Shown here in pieces: positions 1 through 8,165 of a DNA stretch of 64,000 nucleotides. Numbering within the stretch: position 1 is the first letter of the stretch; every line of letters begins with the position of its first letter. The DNA comes from CANMXU01 sp052030545 (GTDB lineage: Bacteria; Pseudomonadota; Gammaproteobacteria; Enterobacterales; Alteromonadaceae): contig NZ_JBPDIH010000004.1 of the NCBI RefSeq assembly GCF_052030545.1, positions 310,001-374,000 on the forward strand, given 5' to 3'. The position numbers and the translations under genes are program-made. The notes under the pieces are model-generated. The model was given only the letters and a program-made list of their open reading frames with translations. It was not told the DNA's origin and did no database searches.

Positions 1-414
1 CAACAAGGCAAGCATGTTTATTTACCGGTTATTCACCCGTTTAGTAGCGGCAATTTATTGTTTATACGATATGAAGAAAACACACCGATGGTGAGAAATC
101 GCTTTAATATTCAAGAACCCAAACTCAACGTAACTAAAGTGTGCCTAAGTTCACAACTCGACATTATATTCACGCCTTTAGTGGCTTTTGATAAAACAGG
201 CGCTCGACTGGGGATGGGAGGCGGTTTTTACGATAGAACCCTTGCAAGCTGGCATCAAAAGTTAACACAAACACCTGAGCAAGTAACTCACATTAAGCCC
301 TACCCTATTGCGCTAGCACATGACTGCCAGCAAGTTGAGCAAATACCATCAGCACATTGGGATATTCCGCTACCTAAAATTATAACGCCAAGTCAAAAAA
401 TCACTCTGTTTTAA
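1..414 (+). CDS. 5-formyltetrahydrofolate cyclo-ligase, C-terminal part (5' end outside window)
   Basis: The frame is open from base 1, so the gene is cut by the window edge; about 137 residues are visible. The enzyme converts 5-formyl-THF to 5,10-methenyl-THF using ATP. The glycine-rich segment LGMGGGFYDRTL, near base 210, is the family's conserved substrate/phosphate-binding motif, and PIALAHDCQQVEQIP is also typical of its C-terminal part. In many gammaproteobacteria this gene (ygfA/fau) lies next to zapA and the 6S RNA gene, which would be to the left, and near rpiA and serA, as here. Internal ATG codons, such as the one at 58-90, are not the true start. Confidence 0.88.
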   Translation, partial: QQGKHVYLPVIHPFSSGNLLFIRYEENTPMVRNRFNIQEPKLNVTKVCLSSQLDIIFTPLVAFDKTGARLGMGGGFYDRTLASWHQKLTQTPEQVTHIKPYPIALAHDCQQVEQIPSAHWDIPLPKIITPSQKITLF

Positions 415-538
415 AACTCTGCCATTGCACGGTATGGCACGATATACCACGCCCTTGCATAACGCTCTTTATGAGGCGCCGGATAACACTCGATAAAGAG
501 TTTCGATTATTCATTTCAAAAATACGCTAAAACTTTTG

Positions 539-575
539 CTGTAATCACACATCTGTCATTACAGCTAACTGTAAT
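539..575. repeat. Three CTGTAAT half-sites overlapping the rpiA promoter
   Basis: CTGTAAT occurs at 539-545, its reverse complement ATTACAG at 558-564, and CTGTAAT again at 569-575. The middle copy contains the predicted -35 box of rpiA. The arrangement looks like an operator, but the cognate regulator is unknown and chance is possible in AT-rich DNA. Confidence 0.35.
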
Positions 576-587
576 CGCTGTTATAAT
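559..587 (+). promoter_or_regulatory. Sigma-70 type promoter of rpiA
   Basis: A -35 box TTACAG (559-564) and a consensus -10 box TATAAT (582-587) are separated by 17 bases. Transcription would start near 594, leaving a leader of about 40 bases before rpiA. Confidence 0.6.
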
Positions 588-632
588 AGCCAGATATTTT
601 TAGTACCCTCTTATTACTTTATAGGCACAATC

Positions 633-1292
633 ATGACCCAAGATGAAATGAAAAAAGCGGCGGCAATTAAAGCGCTTGACTATATAACTGACGACTCAAT
701 AGTTGGCGTTGGTACCGGCTCGACTGTTAACCATTTCATTGAAGCATTAGCAGGCATTAAACACAAAATACAAGGCGCAGTTTCAAGCTCTGAAGAGTCA
801 AGCAAGCGACTAAAAGCCCACGGCATTGAAGTATTTGATTTAAATAGCGTTGACGTACTAGATGTCTATATCGATGGCGCAGACGAAATTACTAAGCACA
901 TGCATATGATCAAAGGCGGTGGCGCGGCACTTACTCGCGAAAAAATTGTTGCTGCAGTTGCCAAAGAATTCATTTGTATCGCAGACAGTTCAAAACAAGT
1001 GGACGTATTAGGCAGTTTTCCATTACCTGTTGAAGTTATTCCTATGGCGCGAAGTTATGTTGCTAGAGAGCTAGTAAAACTTGGCGGCGATCCGGTTTAC
1101 CGTGAAGGCGTAATTACCGACAACGGCAACGTCATTCTTGATGTGTATAACTTAGATATTATTGATCCATTAACCATGGAAACTAACATCAATGCCATTG
1201 TAGGCGTTGTAACTAATGGCTTGTTTGCTCATCGCGGTGCGAATACCTTGATCATTGGTAGCCCAGAAGGCGCAAAAGTCATTTCAGGCTAA
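633..1292 (+). CDS. rpiA: Ribose-5-phosphate isomerase A
   Basis: Interconverts ribose 5-phosphate and ribulose 5-phosphate in the non-oxidative pentose phosphate pathway (cytosol). The 219-residue length matches E. coli RpiA. Family motifs are present in order: GVGTGSTVN near residue 26 (phosphate binding), DGADEI near 81 (active-site aspartates) and KGGGAALTREKI near 94 (catalytic region). The ATG at 633 follows an AT-rich leader and a consensus-like sigma-70 promoter. It is followed by serA in the same orientation after about 100 bases, an arrangement common in Shewanella-like genomes. Confidence 0.97.
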   Translation: MTQDEMKKAAAIKALDYITDDSIVGVGTGSTVNHFIEALAGIKHKIQGAVSSSEESSKRLKAHGIEVFDLNSVDVLDVYIDGADEITKHMHMIKGGGAALTREKIVAAVAKEFICIADSSKQVDVLGSFPLPVEVIPMARSYVARELVKLGGDPVYREGVITDNGNVILDVYNLDIIDPLTMETNINAIVGVVTNGLFAHRGANTLIIGSPEGAKVISG

Positions 1293-1391
1293 TAAAAAAC
1301 ACTTTAGAGTTTAAGCACTATATGTTAGTTTATAGTCAAACTATAGGCATCTAGCCATCTAAATAAAATTTTAACAGGAATATTAGGCACC

Positions 1392-2621
1392 ATGAGCACT
1401 AATTCATTAGCAAAAGAGAAGATTAAAATATTATTACTTGAAGGCGTGCACCAAAGTGCCGTTGAAGAGTTAAAAGCTCAAGGGTATACCAGTATTGAAT
1501 ACCTTAAAACTTCCCTTGCTGAAGACGAGCTAATTGAAAAAATCGCCAACGTGCATTTTGTTGGCATTCGCTCACGCTCACAATTAAATGAAAACGTGAT
1601 CAAACATGCTAAAAAGCTAGTGGCAATTGGCTGTTTTTGTATTGGTACTAATCAGGTTGATTTAAAAGCGGCACAAATTGCCGGTGTTCCTGTTTTTAAC
1701 GCACCATTTTCAAATACCCGCTCGGTAGCTGAATTAGTGTTAGGTGAAGCATTATTATTGTTACGTGGCATTCCACAAAAAAGTGCACAAGCGCATCGTG
1801 GTGTTTGGAACAAATCTGCTGTTGGCTCTGTTGAAGCGCGTGGCAAAACTTTAGGTATTATTGGTTACGGCCATATTGGTACTCAGCTAGGTATTATTGC
1901 TGAAACCTTAGGTATGCGTGTACGTTTTTACGATATAGAAACCAAATTACCCTTAGGCAACGCTAGCCAAAGCTCGACTCTGAATGCGCTACTTGAAGAA
2001 GCAGACGTAGTAAGTTTACACGTACCAGAAACATTGCAAACACAAAACATGATGGGCACAGCTCAGTTTGATGTAATGAAGCAAGGCGCCATATTTATAA
2101 ATGCCTCTCGCGGTACCGTGGTAGATATTGACGCGCTAGCAGAAGCAATTCGTGAAAAGAAAATTGGCGGTGCAGCCATTGACGTATTTCCTGTTGAACC
2201 AAAAGGCAACGACGAAGAATTTGTTTCTCCACTGCGTGGCTTAGACAATGTTATTTTAACGCCACACATTGGTGGCAGTACCAAAGAAGCACAAGAAAAC
2301 ATTGGTTTAGAAGTAGCAAGCAAGCTTGCTAAATATTCTGACAATGGTTCTACGCTTTCAGCGGTTAACTTCCCTGAAGTATCATTACCAGGACATGCAG
2401 GTACTAGCCGCTTATTGCACATTCACAAAAACAAAGCCGGTATTTTGACGCAAATTAACCAAGCGTTTGCTGACAATAATATCAATATCGCAGCGCAATA
2501 CTTACAAACCAACGACCAAATTGGTTACGTAGTTATTGATGTTGAAACTGAGCATAGTGAAAATGCGTTAAAAGCGTTAAAAGCTATCGACGGTACCATT
2601 AGAGCAAGAATACTGCACTAA
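1392..2621 (+). CDS. serA: D-3-phosphoglycerate dehydrogenase
   Basis: Catalyses the first step of serine synthesis, oxidising 3-phosphoglycerate with NAD. At 409 residues it is the short, E. coli-like form. The order is an N-terminal substrate domain, the NAD-binding Rossmann motif GIIGYGHIGTQLG near residue 154, the catalytic histidine in LTPHIGGST near residue 290, and a C-terminal ACT domain from about residue 340 that in E. coli binds serine for feedback inhibition. An inverted repeat TATAGT-CAA-ACTATA lies in the 99-base gap after rpiA. A strong terminator closes the unit. Confidence 0.97.
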   Translation: MSTNSLAKEKIKILLLEGVHQSAVEELKAQGYTSIEYLKTSLAEDELIEKIANVHFVGIRSRSQLNENVIKHAKKLVAIGCFCIGTNQVDLKAAQIAGVPVFNAPFSNTRSVAELVLGEALLLLRGIPQKSAQAHRGVWNKSAVGSVEARGKTLGIIGYGHIGTQLGIIAETLGMRVRFYDIETKLPLGNASQSSTLNALLEEADVVSLHVPETLQTQNMMGTAQFDVMKQGAIFINASRGTVVDIDALAEAIREKKIGGAAIDVFPVEPKGNDEEFVSPLRGLDNVILTPHIGGSTKEAQENIGLEVASKLAKYSDNGSTLSAVNFPEVSLPGHAGTSRLLHIHKNKAGILTQINQAFADNNINIAAQYLQTNDQIGYVVIDVETEHSENALKALKAIDGTIRARILH

Positions 2622-2660
2622 TTCACCACGCTCGTTTATAGCGACAATAAAGTAAATACA

Positions 2661-2694
2661 AAAACGGCAAGTCATTACTGACTTGCCGTTTTTT
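2661..2694 (+). terminator. Rho-independent terminator after serA
   Basis: A perfect 14-base-pair stem (2661-2674 with 2679-2692) with a four-base TTAC loop runs into T residues. It lies 40 bases past the serA stop. Confidence 0.88.
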
Positions 2695-2746
2695 ATTAGC
2701 GTCTTTATTTAAGCACACGCAATAACGTATAAACGTTCAAATAAAA

Positions 2747-3220
2747 TTAGAAAATAAGATGCATGCAGCCAAGCGCCATAAAGCCCGCGATAATATCGTC
2801 TAGCATGATGCCAAAGCCGCCATGACAATGTTTATCGATAAATGAAATTGGCCATGGCTTAAAAATATCGAAAATACGAAATAGAATAAAACCAACCACG
2901 ACAGTTTGCCAAGTAACAGGCAACATAAGCATGGTGATCAGGTAACCCACAATTTCATCCCAGACAATTGCGCCGTGATCATGAACACCAGCATCCGTCG
3001 CTGCCTTGCCGCAAATATAGATGCCAAACAAGCTCATTATTGCCACAACTGCGCCGTATACCTCTAACGATAAGCCCGACATCAGTAAAAACACAGGAAT
3101 GGCTGCAAGCGTACCAAAAGTACCCGGCGCTTTAGGTGACAAACCACTGCCAAAGCCTAACGCAAGAAAGTGGATCGGATCGCTTAATTTAAAATTTTCG
3201 GTGGATTGACGCTTAGACAT
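2747..3220 (-). CDS. pgpA: Phosphatidylglycerophosphatase A
   Basis: Removes the phosphate from phosphatidylglycerophosphate in the inner membrane to give phosphatidylglycerol. Several hydrophobic helices are visible, and the conserved acidic patch WDEIVGY and the C-terminal DDIIAG are typical of PgpA. The ATG at 3220, giving 157 residues (MSKRQST...), is chosen over the longer frame. It overlaps the thiL stop by 8 bases in the usual translational-coupling arrangement and has a GGAAA element just upstream. It is the last gene of ribH-nusB-thiL-pgpA. Confidence 0.92.
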   Translation of the reverse strand: MSKRQSTENFKLSDPIHFLALGFGSGLSPKAPGTFGTLAAIPVFLLMSGLSLEVYGAVVAIMSLFGIYICGKAATDAGVHDHGAIVWDEIVGYLITMLMLPVTWQTVVVGFILFRIFDIFKPWPISFIDKHCHGGFGIMLDDIIAGFMALGCMHLIF

Positions 3221-4184
3221 TATTTTCCGAAAAGTGCTCAAAGCCTTTTTTATCAATAAGCACAGGTTTGCTATTTAACGTAGTGGTGATTTTTTCAGAA
3301 GGGTTTAACTGACCAATACAAGTTACCGTTACACCTACATTCGCGAGCGCTGTTTCCATACCGACTTTATTGTCTTGCGATACCGTAAACAATAATTCAT
3401 AGTCGTCACCACCGTTTAACGCCATTTCAACCGCAGCTTCTTGCCCTAAGGTTTCAAACATAGCGGTAGAGATAGGTAAGTCGTCTAATACGATATTGGC
3501 GCCAACTTTTGAGCCTTGGCAAATATGTTCAAGATCAGACAGTAAACCATCGGAAATATCGATAGCTGACGTTGCATATTCACGCAATGCCTGACCTGCA
3601 AGCGCTCTAGGCTTAGGATAGTTTAACTTTTTCAAACTATTTTCAACAAATGGCTGAGCTAATTTGATATTGCCAAACACGTGTTGCAAGGCAAGTGCCG
3701 CATCACCAATTTCACCCGTCACATATAACCAGTCACCCGCTTTCGCACCAGTGCGTGAAATATGTTTACCAAAAGGTACTATGCCTTGTGCTGTCACTGT
3801 AACGCTCATTGGTCCTTGAGTGGTATCACCGCCAATAAGCTGAACATTATAAAATTCACACAGTTCAAATACGCCACGACAAAACTCCTTTGCCCAAGCT
3901 TCATCGATGCTTGGCAACGTTATCGCAAGCGATATCCACGCGGGCTCGGCGCCAACAGCTGCCAAATCAGACAAGCTTACCGCAACAACTTTGTGACCGA
4001 TAGCATGCGCACTGGTTTCCACAGGAAAGTGCACACCGGCAACTAAGGTGTCAGTGGTTACGGCAATATGTTGGCGTTCAGCGGCTTGCACTAACGCACA
4101 GTCATCACCAATACCTAAAACCACATCTTTACGGTTAAGGCCTTGCTGGGCAAAATAGTGTTTGATCAGATCAAATTCTTTCAT
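3213..4184 (-). CDS. thiL: Thiamine-monophosphate kinase
   Basis: Phosphorylates thiamine monophosphate to the cofactor thiamine diphosphate using ATP. The 323-residue protein has the PurM/AIRS fold. Visible hallmarks are the N-terminal IGDDCA metal-binding motif near residue 25, TTDTLVAGVHF near 44, GGDTTQG near 118 and the C-terminal GGDDYELLFT near 258. It sits between nusB and pgpA as in most gammaproteobacteria, and its stop overlaps the pgpA start. Confidence 0.96.
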   Translation of the reverse strand: MKEFDLIKHYFAQQGLNRKDVVLGIGDDCALVQAAERQHIAVTTDTLVAGVHFPVETSAHAIGHKVVAVSLSDLAAVGAEPAWISLAITLPSIDEAWAKEFCRGVFELCEFYNVQLIGGDTTQGPMSVTVTAQGIVPFGKHISRTGAKAGDWLYVTGEIGDAALALQHVFGNIKLAQPFVENSLKKLNYPKPRALAGQALREYATSAIDISDGLLSDLEHICQGSKVGANIVLDDLPISTAMFETLGQEAAVEMALNGGDDYELLFTVSQDNKVGMETALANVGVTVTCIGQLNPSEKITTTLNSKPVLIDKKGFEHFSENNV

Positions 4185-4213
4185 AGTTTTGTCATTTAAA
4201 CTAAGGAGAGTAA

Positions 4214-4630
4214 TTACTCTTCTGGGCGAAGTTCTTTCACCGCTTTATCTAATACGCCATTCACAAATTTATGGCTATCGTCAGCAGCAAATGATTTGGC
4301 TAATTCGATAGCTTCATTAATCACTACACGATAAGGCACATCAGGGCAGTCACTTAATTCGTAAATCGCAACACGTAAAATTGACTTTTCAACATGGTCA
4401 ATTTCTTCAACTGGGCGATCGACAAAAGGCACAATCACTTGGTCTAACTTGCTTAAATGCGACGTTACGCCACGAAAAAGTAGTTGAAAATAATCAATGT
4501 CAAAACGGCGAGCACTGTTATCTACTAAAAAATTAGTTTCAATGTCACTTACCGAGTTTTGACTAAGCTGCCATGAATAAACAGCTTGCACTGCCAATTC
4601 ACGGGCTTTTCTTCTAGGTGATGGTTTCAC
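4214..4630 (-). CDS. nusB: Transcription antitermination factor NusB
   Basis: With NusE (S10), NusB binds boxA RNA to support antitermination on rRNA operons. The 138-residue all-helical protein carries the expected N-terminal RRKARELAVQAVYSWQ and the C-terminal YRVVINEAIELAKSF. The start is GTG at 4630, preceded by GGAG six bases upstream. It follows ribH by only 13 bases. Confidence 0.95.
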   Translation of the reverse strand: MKPSPRRKARELAVQAVYSWQLSQNSVSDIETNFLVDNSARRFDIDYFQLLFRGVTSHLSKLDQVIVPFVDRPVEEIDHVEKSILRVAIYELSDCPDVPYRVVINEAIELAKSFAADDSHKFVNGVLDKAVKELRPEE

Positions 4631-4643
4631 TTAGATCTCCGAC

Positions 4644-5108
4644 TTATAATTTATCTAGAACGTTAACCATTTCTAAGGCGCTTAATGCTGCTTCTGCACC
4701 TTTATTACCTGCTTTAGTACCAGCACGGTCAATGGCTTGTTCAATAGTATCAGTGGTAATTACGCCAAATGCTACAGGCATTGTGTAATCCATAGCCACT
4801 TGTGCTAAACCTTTGTTACATTCACCAGCAACAAAATCAAAATGAGGTGTACCACCACGAATTACAGCGCCAATTGCAACAATAGCGTCGTAATCGCCTT
4901 TTGCCGCAATACGCTTAGCTGCCACAGGAAGCTCGTAAGCACCTGGTACGCGAATAACGGTAATATCGTCATCAGCTACATTGCCATGACGTTTAAGGGC
5001 GTCAACGGCACCTTCAAGTAAACTTTCAACAATAAAACTATTAAAACGTGAAACAACAATTGCAAATTTTTTGCCTGATGCTTCGAAATTAGCTTCGATT
5101 ACATTCAT
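4644..5108 (-). CDS. ribH: 6,7-dimethyl-8-ribityllumazine synthase
   Basis: Condenses the ribityl-aminouracil intermediate with dihydroxybutanone phosphate in the penultimate step of riboflavin synthesis; the enzyme usually forms icosahedral shells. Conserved blocks are VVSRFN near residue 16, RVPGAYELP near 53, GAVIRGGTPHFDFV near 80 and FGVITTDTIEQA near 114. The frame stays open for about 100 codons upstream, but that translation resembles nothing. The ATG at 5108 has AGGTGA eight bases upstream and gives the family's usual 154 residues. The ribD, ribE and ribBA genes that often precede ribH are not adjacent. Confidence 0.95.
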   Translation of the reverse strand: MNVIEANFEASGKKFAIVVSRFNSFIVESLLEGAVDALKRHGNVADDDITVIRVPGAYELPVAAKRIAAKGDYDAIVAIGAVIRGGTPHFDFVAGECNKGLAQVAMDYTMPVAFGVITTDTIEQAIDRAGTKAGNKGAEAALSALEMVNVLDKL

Positions 5109-5664
5109 GGATAAATCACCTACATAAAAAAATTGCCGCATTCTAACAAATCCAAAGGAAGTTAGGTACTCGTTTGTACATATTTGTCGCAATGAAATGC
5201 AACCTGATGTGAAATTAGCGCGTGTTATTGAAAACACTAGAGCATATTGCCCTTTGCGGTATAAATTTTGTTCAAATATTAATGACAGCGTTTTGTGCGT
5301 ATTTCTACTAGGGTATCGCCTATTTGTGGAACAACTGCATAGGCACTGCCTTGTATAAACACGCAATATACTACTGCAAAAATATACATCAAAGCTCAAC
5401 AGACTCTGGTTTATTATCAAAAATAATTATTAGTTAAAACGACGGTATTTGCCAAGAAATGTCTAAAGCAACGAGGAAAAAGATACTATGCGATGAGGTG
5501 AAACTTAGTGATTATTATTTAAGAACTATATGAATTAGGTTAAGATAAAAAGCCTATTTTCACGATTTACATTACATACTTGTTAATCGCGTAAACTAAT
5601 CATCACCATACCATGACTTGGTTACAACCTAACTCACAAACACTAAAATAGACACCTAAAACCT
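5109..5664. other. Long intergenic stretch with no convincing gene
   Basis: This 556-base gap separates divergent ribH and the small membrane-protein gene. I see no coding frame with family similarity, no RNA gene fold I recognise and no mobile-element ends. It must hold the ribH promoter (a TAGAAT-like -10 lies about 40 bases upstream of the ribH ATG) and that of the gene at 5665. Confidence 0.5.
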
Positions 5665-5964
5665 ATGGCTCTTTACTTTTCAACCAATCAAATTCCACAA
5701 TTACGTAACTACTCGGTTCAACAACGACAAGCGATTGTAAACCTTGCAATGGAAAAGCTCACGGCACCAGAGAAGTTTGTGATTAATGTGATCAAATTAT
5801 TAATGTTAATTCCACCATTTTTACTGTTAGCGAATTTAGAAAGTGGTTGGTTTTTTGTTTCGGTGGTTGCCGTGCTATTGGCATACTTTTTTATTATGAA
5901 ACCTATTAGCTTATCTTTTGCAGAGAAATATATTGAAAAAGCCATTAAGCAAAGTGATTTTTAG
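5665..5964 (+). CDS. Small two-helix membrane protein of unknown function
   Basis: The product has 99 residues with a polar N-terminal third (IPQLRNYSVQQRQ), then two adjacent hydrophobic helices near residues 40-55 and 60-77, and a charged amphipathic tail. I believe similar short proteins occur across Alteromonadales (possibly the DUF6170 family), but this is recalled, not searched. No function can be given. It stands alone, divergent from ribH and convergent with mlaA. Its last codons form one arm of a hairpin that probably terminates mlaA. Confidence 0.75.
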   Translation: MALYFSTNQIPQLRNYSVQQRQAIVNLAMEKLTAPEKFVINVIKLLMLIPPFLLLANLESGWFFVSVVAVLLAYFFIMKPISLSFAEKYIEKAIKQSDF

Positions 5965-5975
5965 CTTAATGGCTT
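5939..5975 (-). terminator. Hairpin terminator shared by mlaA and the 99-residue gene
   Basis: A perfect 12-base-pair stem (5939-5950 with 5964-5975) has a 13-base loop. On the minus strand the stem is followed by TTTTTC, making it a good terminator for mlaA, which ends at 6039. On the plus strand it includes the stop codon of the small membrane-protein gene and lacks a clean T-tract. Confidence 0.6.
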
Positions 5976-6038
5976 GATAGAATGGTTTTAAAAATTAACT
6001 AATTTCTCTTAGTCTATTTACTCTTAGGCAATCTATTT

Positions 6039-6959
6039 TTAATCAATTTGTTCACTTTGCGGTGCTTGCTGTTCACCTTTAAGTTCAGGCTCTGGTTCGG
6101 GCTCAGCAGATGCCTCGTCAAGCTCATCTTGATAATCGTCAAATTCATCTAGAAACGCATCAAAATCTGCTTCTTCTTCTTCATCGACTTTAAGAGGTGG
6201 ATTACCGTCCCAAACTTTATATTCCATATTTTGGAAGTAAGCATTTTTAACAAATTCGTATGGGTCAATCGCCTCATTAAGCAATTCTTCTTGTTCAACC
6301 AATTGAATGCGGGTTTCCATACCTTCAATCGCCCAACGTGTAAACGACGGCCAAAAACCTAATAAAGTGTACGGCCAATAATACTTATCAACATAATCAC
6401 CGACTTCTTCTCTTACCGAGGTAGGCTTAATACCTGGGATGATAAAATACGGGCCATCACTAACGCCATACTTACCTAGCACTTCACCAAATTCTTTCTC
6501 ATTTTTAGCCCAACCAAAATCACTTGCAGGATCATAAAAGCCCGCTAAACCTATGGTGGTGTTAAGCAAAAATCGCCCGGTACTTTTGGCGGCATTATCA
6601 AATTGCAGCAACAATAACTGATTGATGATGGTAGAAGGACCATTTAAATTGGTCGCTACGTTATATAAACCTTCACGAAGGAACTCTGGCATTACGTTAC
6701 CGTAGAAAAGAGACACAGGTCGCGTGATGTATTTGTCAGTATAGTCCCAAGTAAAAGTCCATAATTTACGGTTTAACGGCTCGAGTGGATCTCTTGGGTC
6801 TGCATAAGTATTCTGAGCAGTTTCAGCATCCGTGGCTTCTGGTGAATTAGTCGTTGCACATGCTGATAAAATCGCGCTAAACAAGATAACTTGTAGCAGG
6901 CGCAGTGAACGGTTAGCTTTAAAATAGTTAAACAATTTCTTTCCTTGCAAAACACGCAT
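6039..6959 (-). CDS. mlaA: Outer-membrane lipid-asymmetry lipoprotein MlaA (VacJ)
   Basis: MlaA removes phospholipids from the outer leaflet of the outer membrane and hands them to MlaC in the periplasm. The 306-residue protein starts with a charged N-terminus, a hydrophobic segment and a lipobox LSAC with the acylated cysteine near residue 34. The family signature DPLEPLNRKLWTFTWDYTDKYITRPV follows near residue 57, in part. The acidic tail (DEEEEADFDAFLDEF and beyond) is longer than in E. coli. The rest of the mla system is not in the window. Confidence 0.94.
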   Translation of the reverse strand: MRVLQGKKLFNYFKANRSLRLLQVILFSAILSACATTNSPEATDAETAQNTYADPRDPLEPLNRKLWTFTWDYTDKYITRPVSLFYGNVMPEFLREGLYNVATNLNGPSTIINQLLLLQFDNAAKSTGRFLLNTTIGLAGFYDPASDFGWAKNEKEFGEVLGKYGVSDGPYFIIPGIKPTSVREEVGDYVDKYYWPYTLLGFWPSFTRWAIEGMETRIQLVEQEELLNEAIDPYEFVKNAYFQNMEYKVWDGNPPLKVDEEEEADFDAFLDEFDDYQDELDEASAEPEPEPELKGEQQAPQSEQID

Positions 6960-7056
6960 AAATTTTTCGACGCATACAATAGCAAGTTATCACTTAGTTG
7001 ATAACCACTTTTAATTCACTAAATTATTGCGTGACAAATGATGTTGCGAGTAAAAG

Positions 7057-7518
7057 CTAGCTTTTAATACGATTGCGGTGAATTGATATTAACATTTCCG
7101 CCTCAGCTTTTGGTATATCACACTCACGCATAATTTCTTCAATATCAGCACCAAGCTCAACCAGTTTAGACGCCCGGCTGTAAAGTTTATCTTCAGGTTG
7201 TTGCTGCTCAATTTGGCTAATCAGTTGTTCTAGCTGAGTTTGTTGCTGCTGAATAACTTTAATTCGATGCTCTAATTGCTTGGTTACCTGCTGATTTTCA
7301 AGACCAAGGTCTTTTAGTTCTTCACTTTGTTTTTGTTGTTTATCGACTTCGGCTGACAAACGTAATTGTAATTCGTCAATAAATAATTGATTAGACGAAA
7401 GTTCAGTTTGAAATAGGCTTAACTGGTGAGAGATTTTTTTGTAATAAAATACAACAACCGACAAAACCAGTAAAAAAAACAGTACCGCAACAAGTACAAT
7501 TAATGGTGTGGTTAACAT
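7057..7518 (-). CDS. DUF2802-type membrane-anchored coiled-coil protein downstream of cheW
   Basis: The 153-residue protein has an N-terminal membrane helix (about residues 5-26), a glutamine-rich coiled coil (about 30-110) and a conserved C-terminal module (KLVELGADIEEIMREC, then PKAEAEML) that I recognise as DUF2802. Genes of this type follow cheW in Vibrio and Shewanella chemotaxis operons, so a role at the chemotaxis or flagellar pole is plausible but unproven. Its start is about 60 bases past cheW, just beyond the cheW terminator, so it depends on read-through or its own promoter. Confidence 0.8.
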   Translation of the reverse strand: MLTTPLIVLVAVLFFLLVLSVVVFYYKKISHQLSLFQTELSSNQLFIDELQLRLSAEVDKQQKQSEELKDLGLENQQVTKQLEHRIKVIQQQQTQLEQLISQIEQQQPEDKLYSRASKLVELGADIEEIMRECDIPKAEAEMLISIHRNRIKS

Positions 7519-7535
7519 TCTTGTATCCTACTCAT

Positions 7536-7561
7536 AAAAAAAGCCTGACTGTGCAGGCTTT
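7536..7561 (-). terminator. Terminator after cheW
   Basis: An AAAGCCTG/CAGGCTTT stem (7540-7547 with 7554-7561) has a six-base loop and is followed on the minus strand by seven T residues (7536-7542). It lies 17 bases past the cheW stop. Confidence 0.82.
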
Positions 7562-7578
7562 AAGGAAATTAAAAACAA

Positions 7579-8064
7579 CTAAAATTGTTTTAATTCATCC
7601 CATTCTTCATCTGAAAGAAGCTTATCTAAATCAACCAAGATCAGTAACTCACCTTCTCGGTTTGATACGCCTTGAATAAATTTAGCACTTTCGTCGTTGC
7701 CAACATTTGGTGCAATATCAATTTCAGAAGCTTTTAAATAAACCACTTCTGCAACGCTATCGACTAATATGCCAATAACTTGTTTTTCCGCTTCAATAAT
7801 CACAATACGGGTATTATCGGTAACCTCGGTTGATACTAAGCCAAAACGAGAGCGAGTATCGATTACAGTAACAACATTACCGCGTAAATTTATAATCCCT
7901 AAGACATAAGACGGCGCGCCCGGAACCGGGGCAATTTCAGTATAACGCAGCACTTCTTGCACTTGCATTACATTGATGCCATAGGTTTCACTATCTAGTT
8001 TAAAAGTGACCCACTGAAGTACTTCATCGTTGTCACCACTTGCATTACGTCTTTCGTCAGACAT
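7579..8064 (-). CDS. cheW: Chemotaxis coupling protein CheW
   Basis: CheW links methyl-accepting receptors to the kinase CheA in membrane signalling arrays. The 161 residues cover a single CheW domain: WVTFKLDSETYGINVMQVQEVL near residue 18 (partial match to family), PGAPSYVLGIINLRGNVVTVIDTR near 48 and LVDLDKLL near the end. It is the last gene of the cheY-to-cheW string, followed by a terminator. Confidence 0.96.
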   Translation of the reverse strand: MSDERRNASGDNDEVLQWVTFKLDSETYGINVMQVQEVLRYTEIAPVPGAPSYVLGIINLRGNVVTVIDTRSRFGLVSTEVTDNTRIVIIEAEKQVIGILVDSVAEVVYLKASEIDIAPNVGNDESAKFIQGVSNREGELLILVDLDKLLSDEEWDELKQF

Positions 8065-8165
8065 ACAGCTTGCCTCTTATATTTTATTTGTTCTACTCGC
8101 TAATTATTTAACGAATATCTTGTTTTATCAACTTATTAGTACAATTAAATTCGTTTTTATTGAGA

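Noticed and set aside
5109..5420. N-terminal extension of ribH by about 100 residues
   Set aside because: The frame is open but the translation is Cys/Arg-rich without family similarity, and ATG at 5108 has a proper ribosome site and gives the standard enzyme length.
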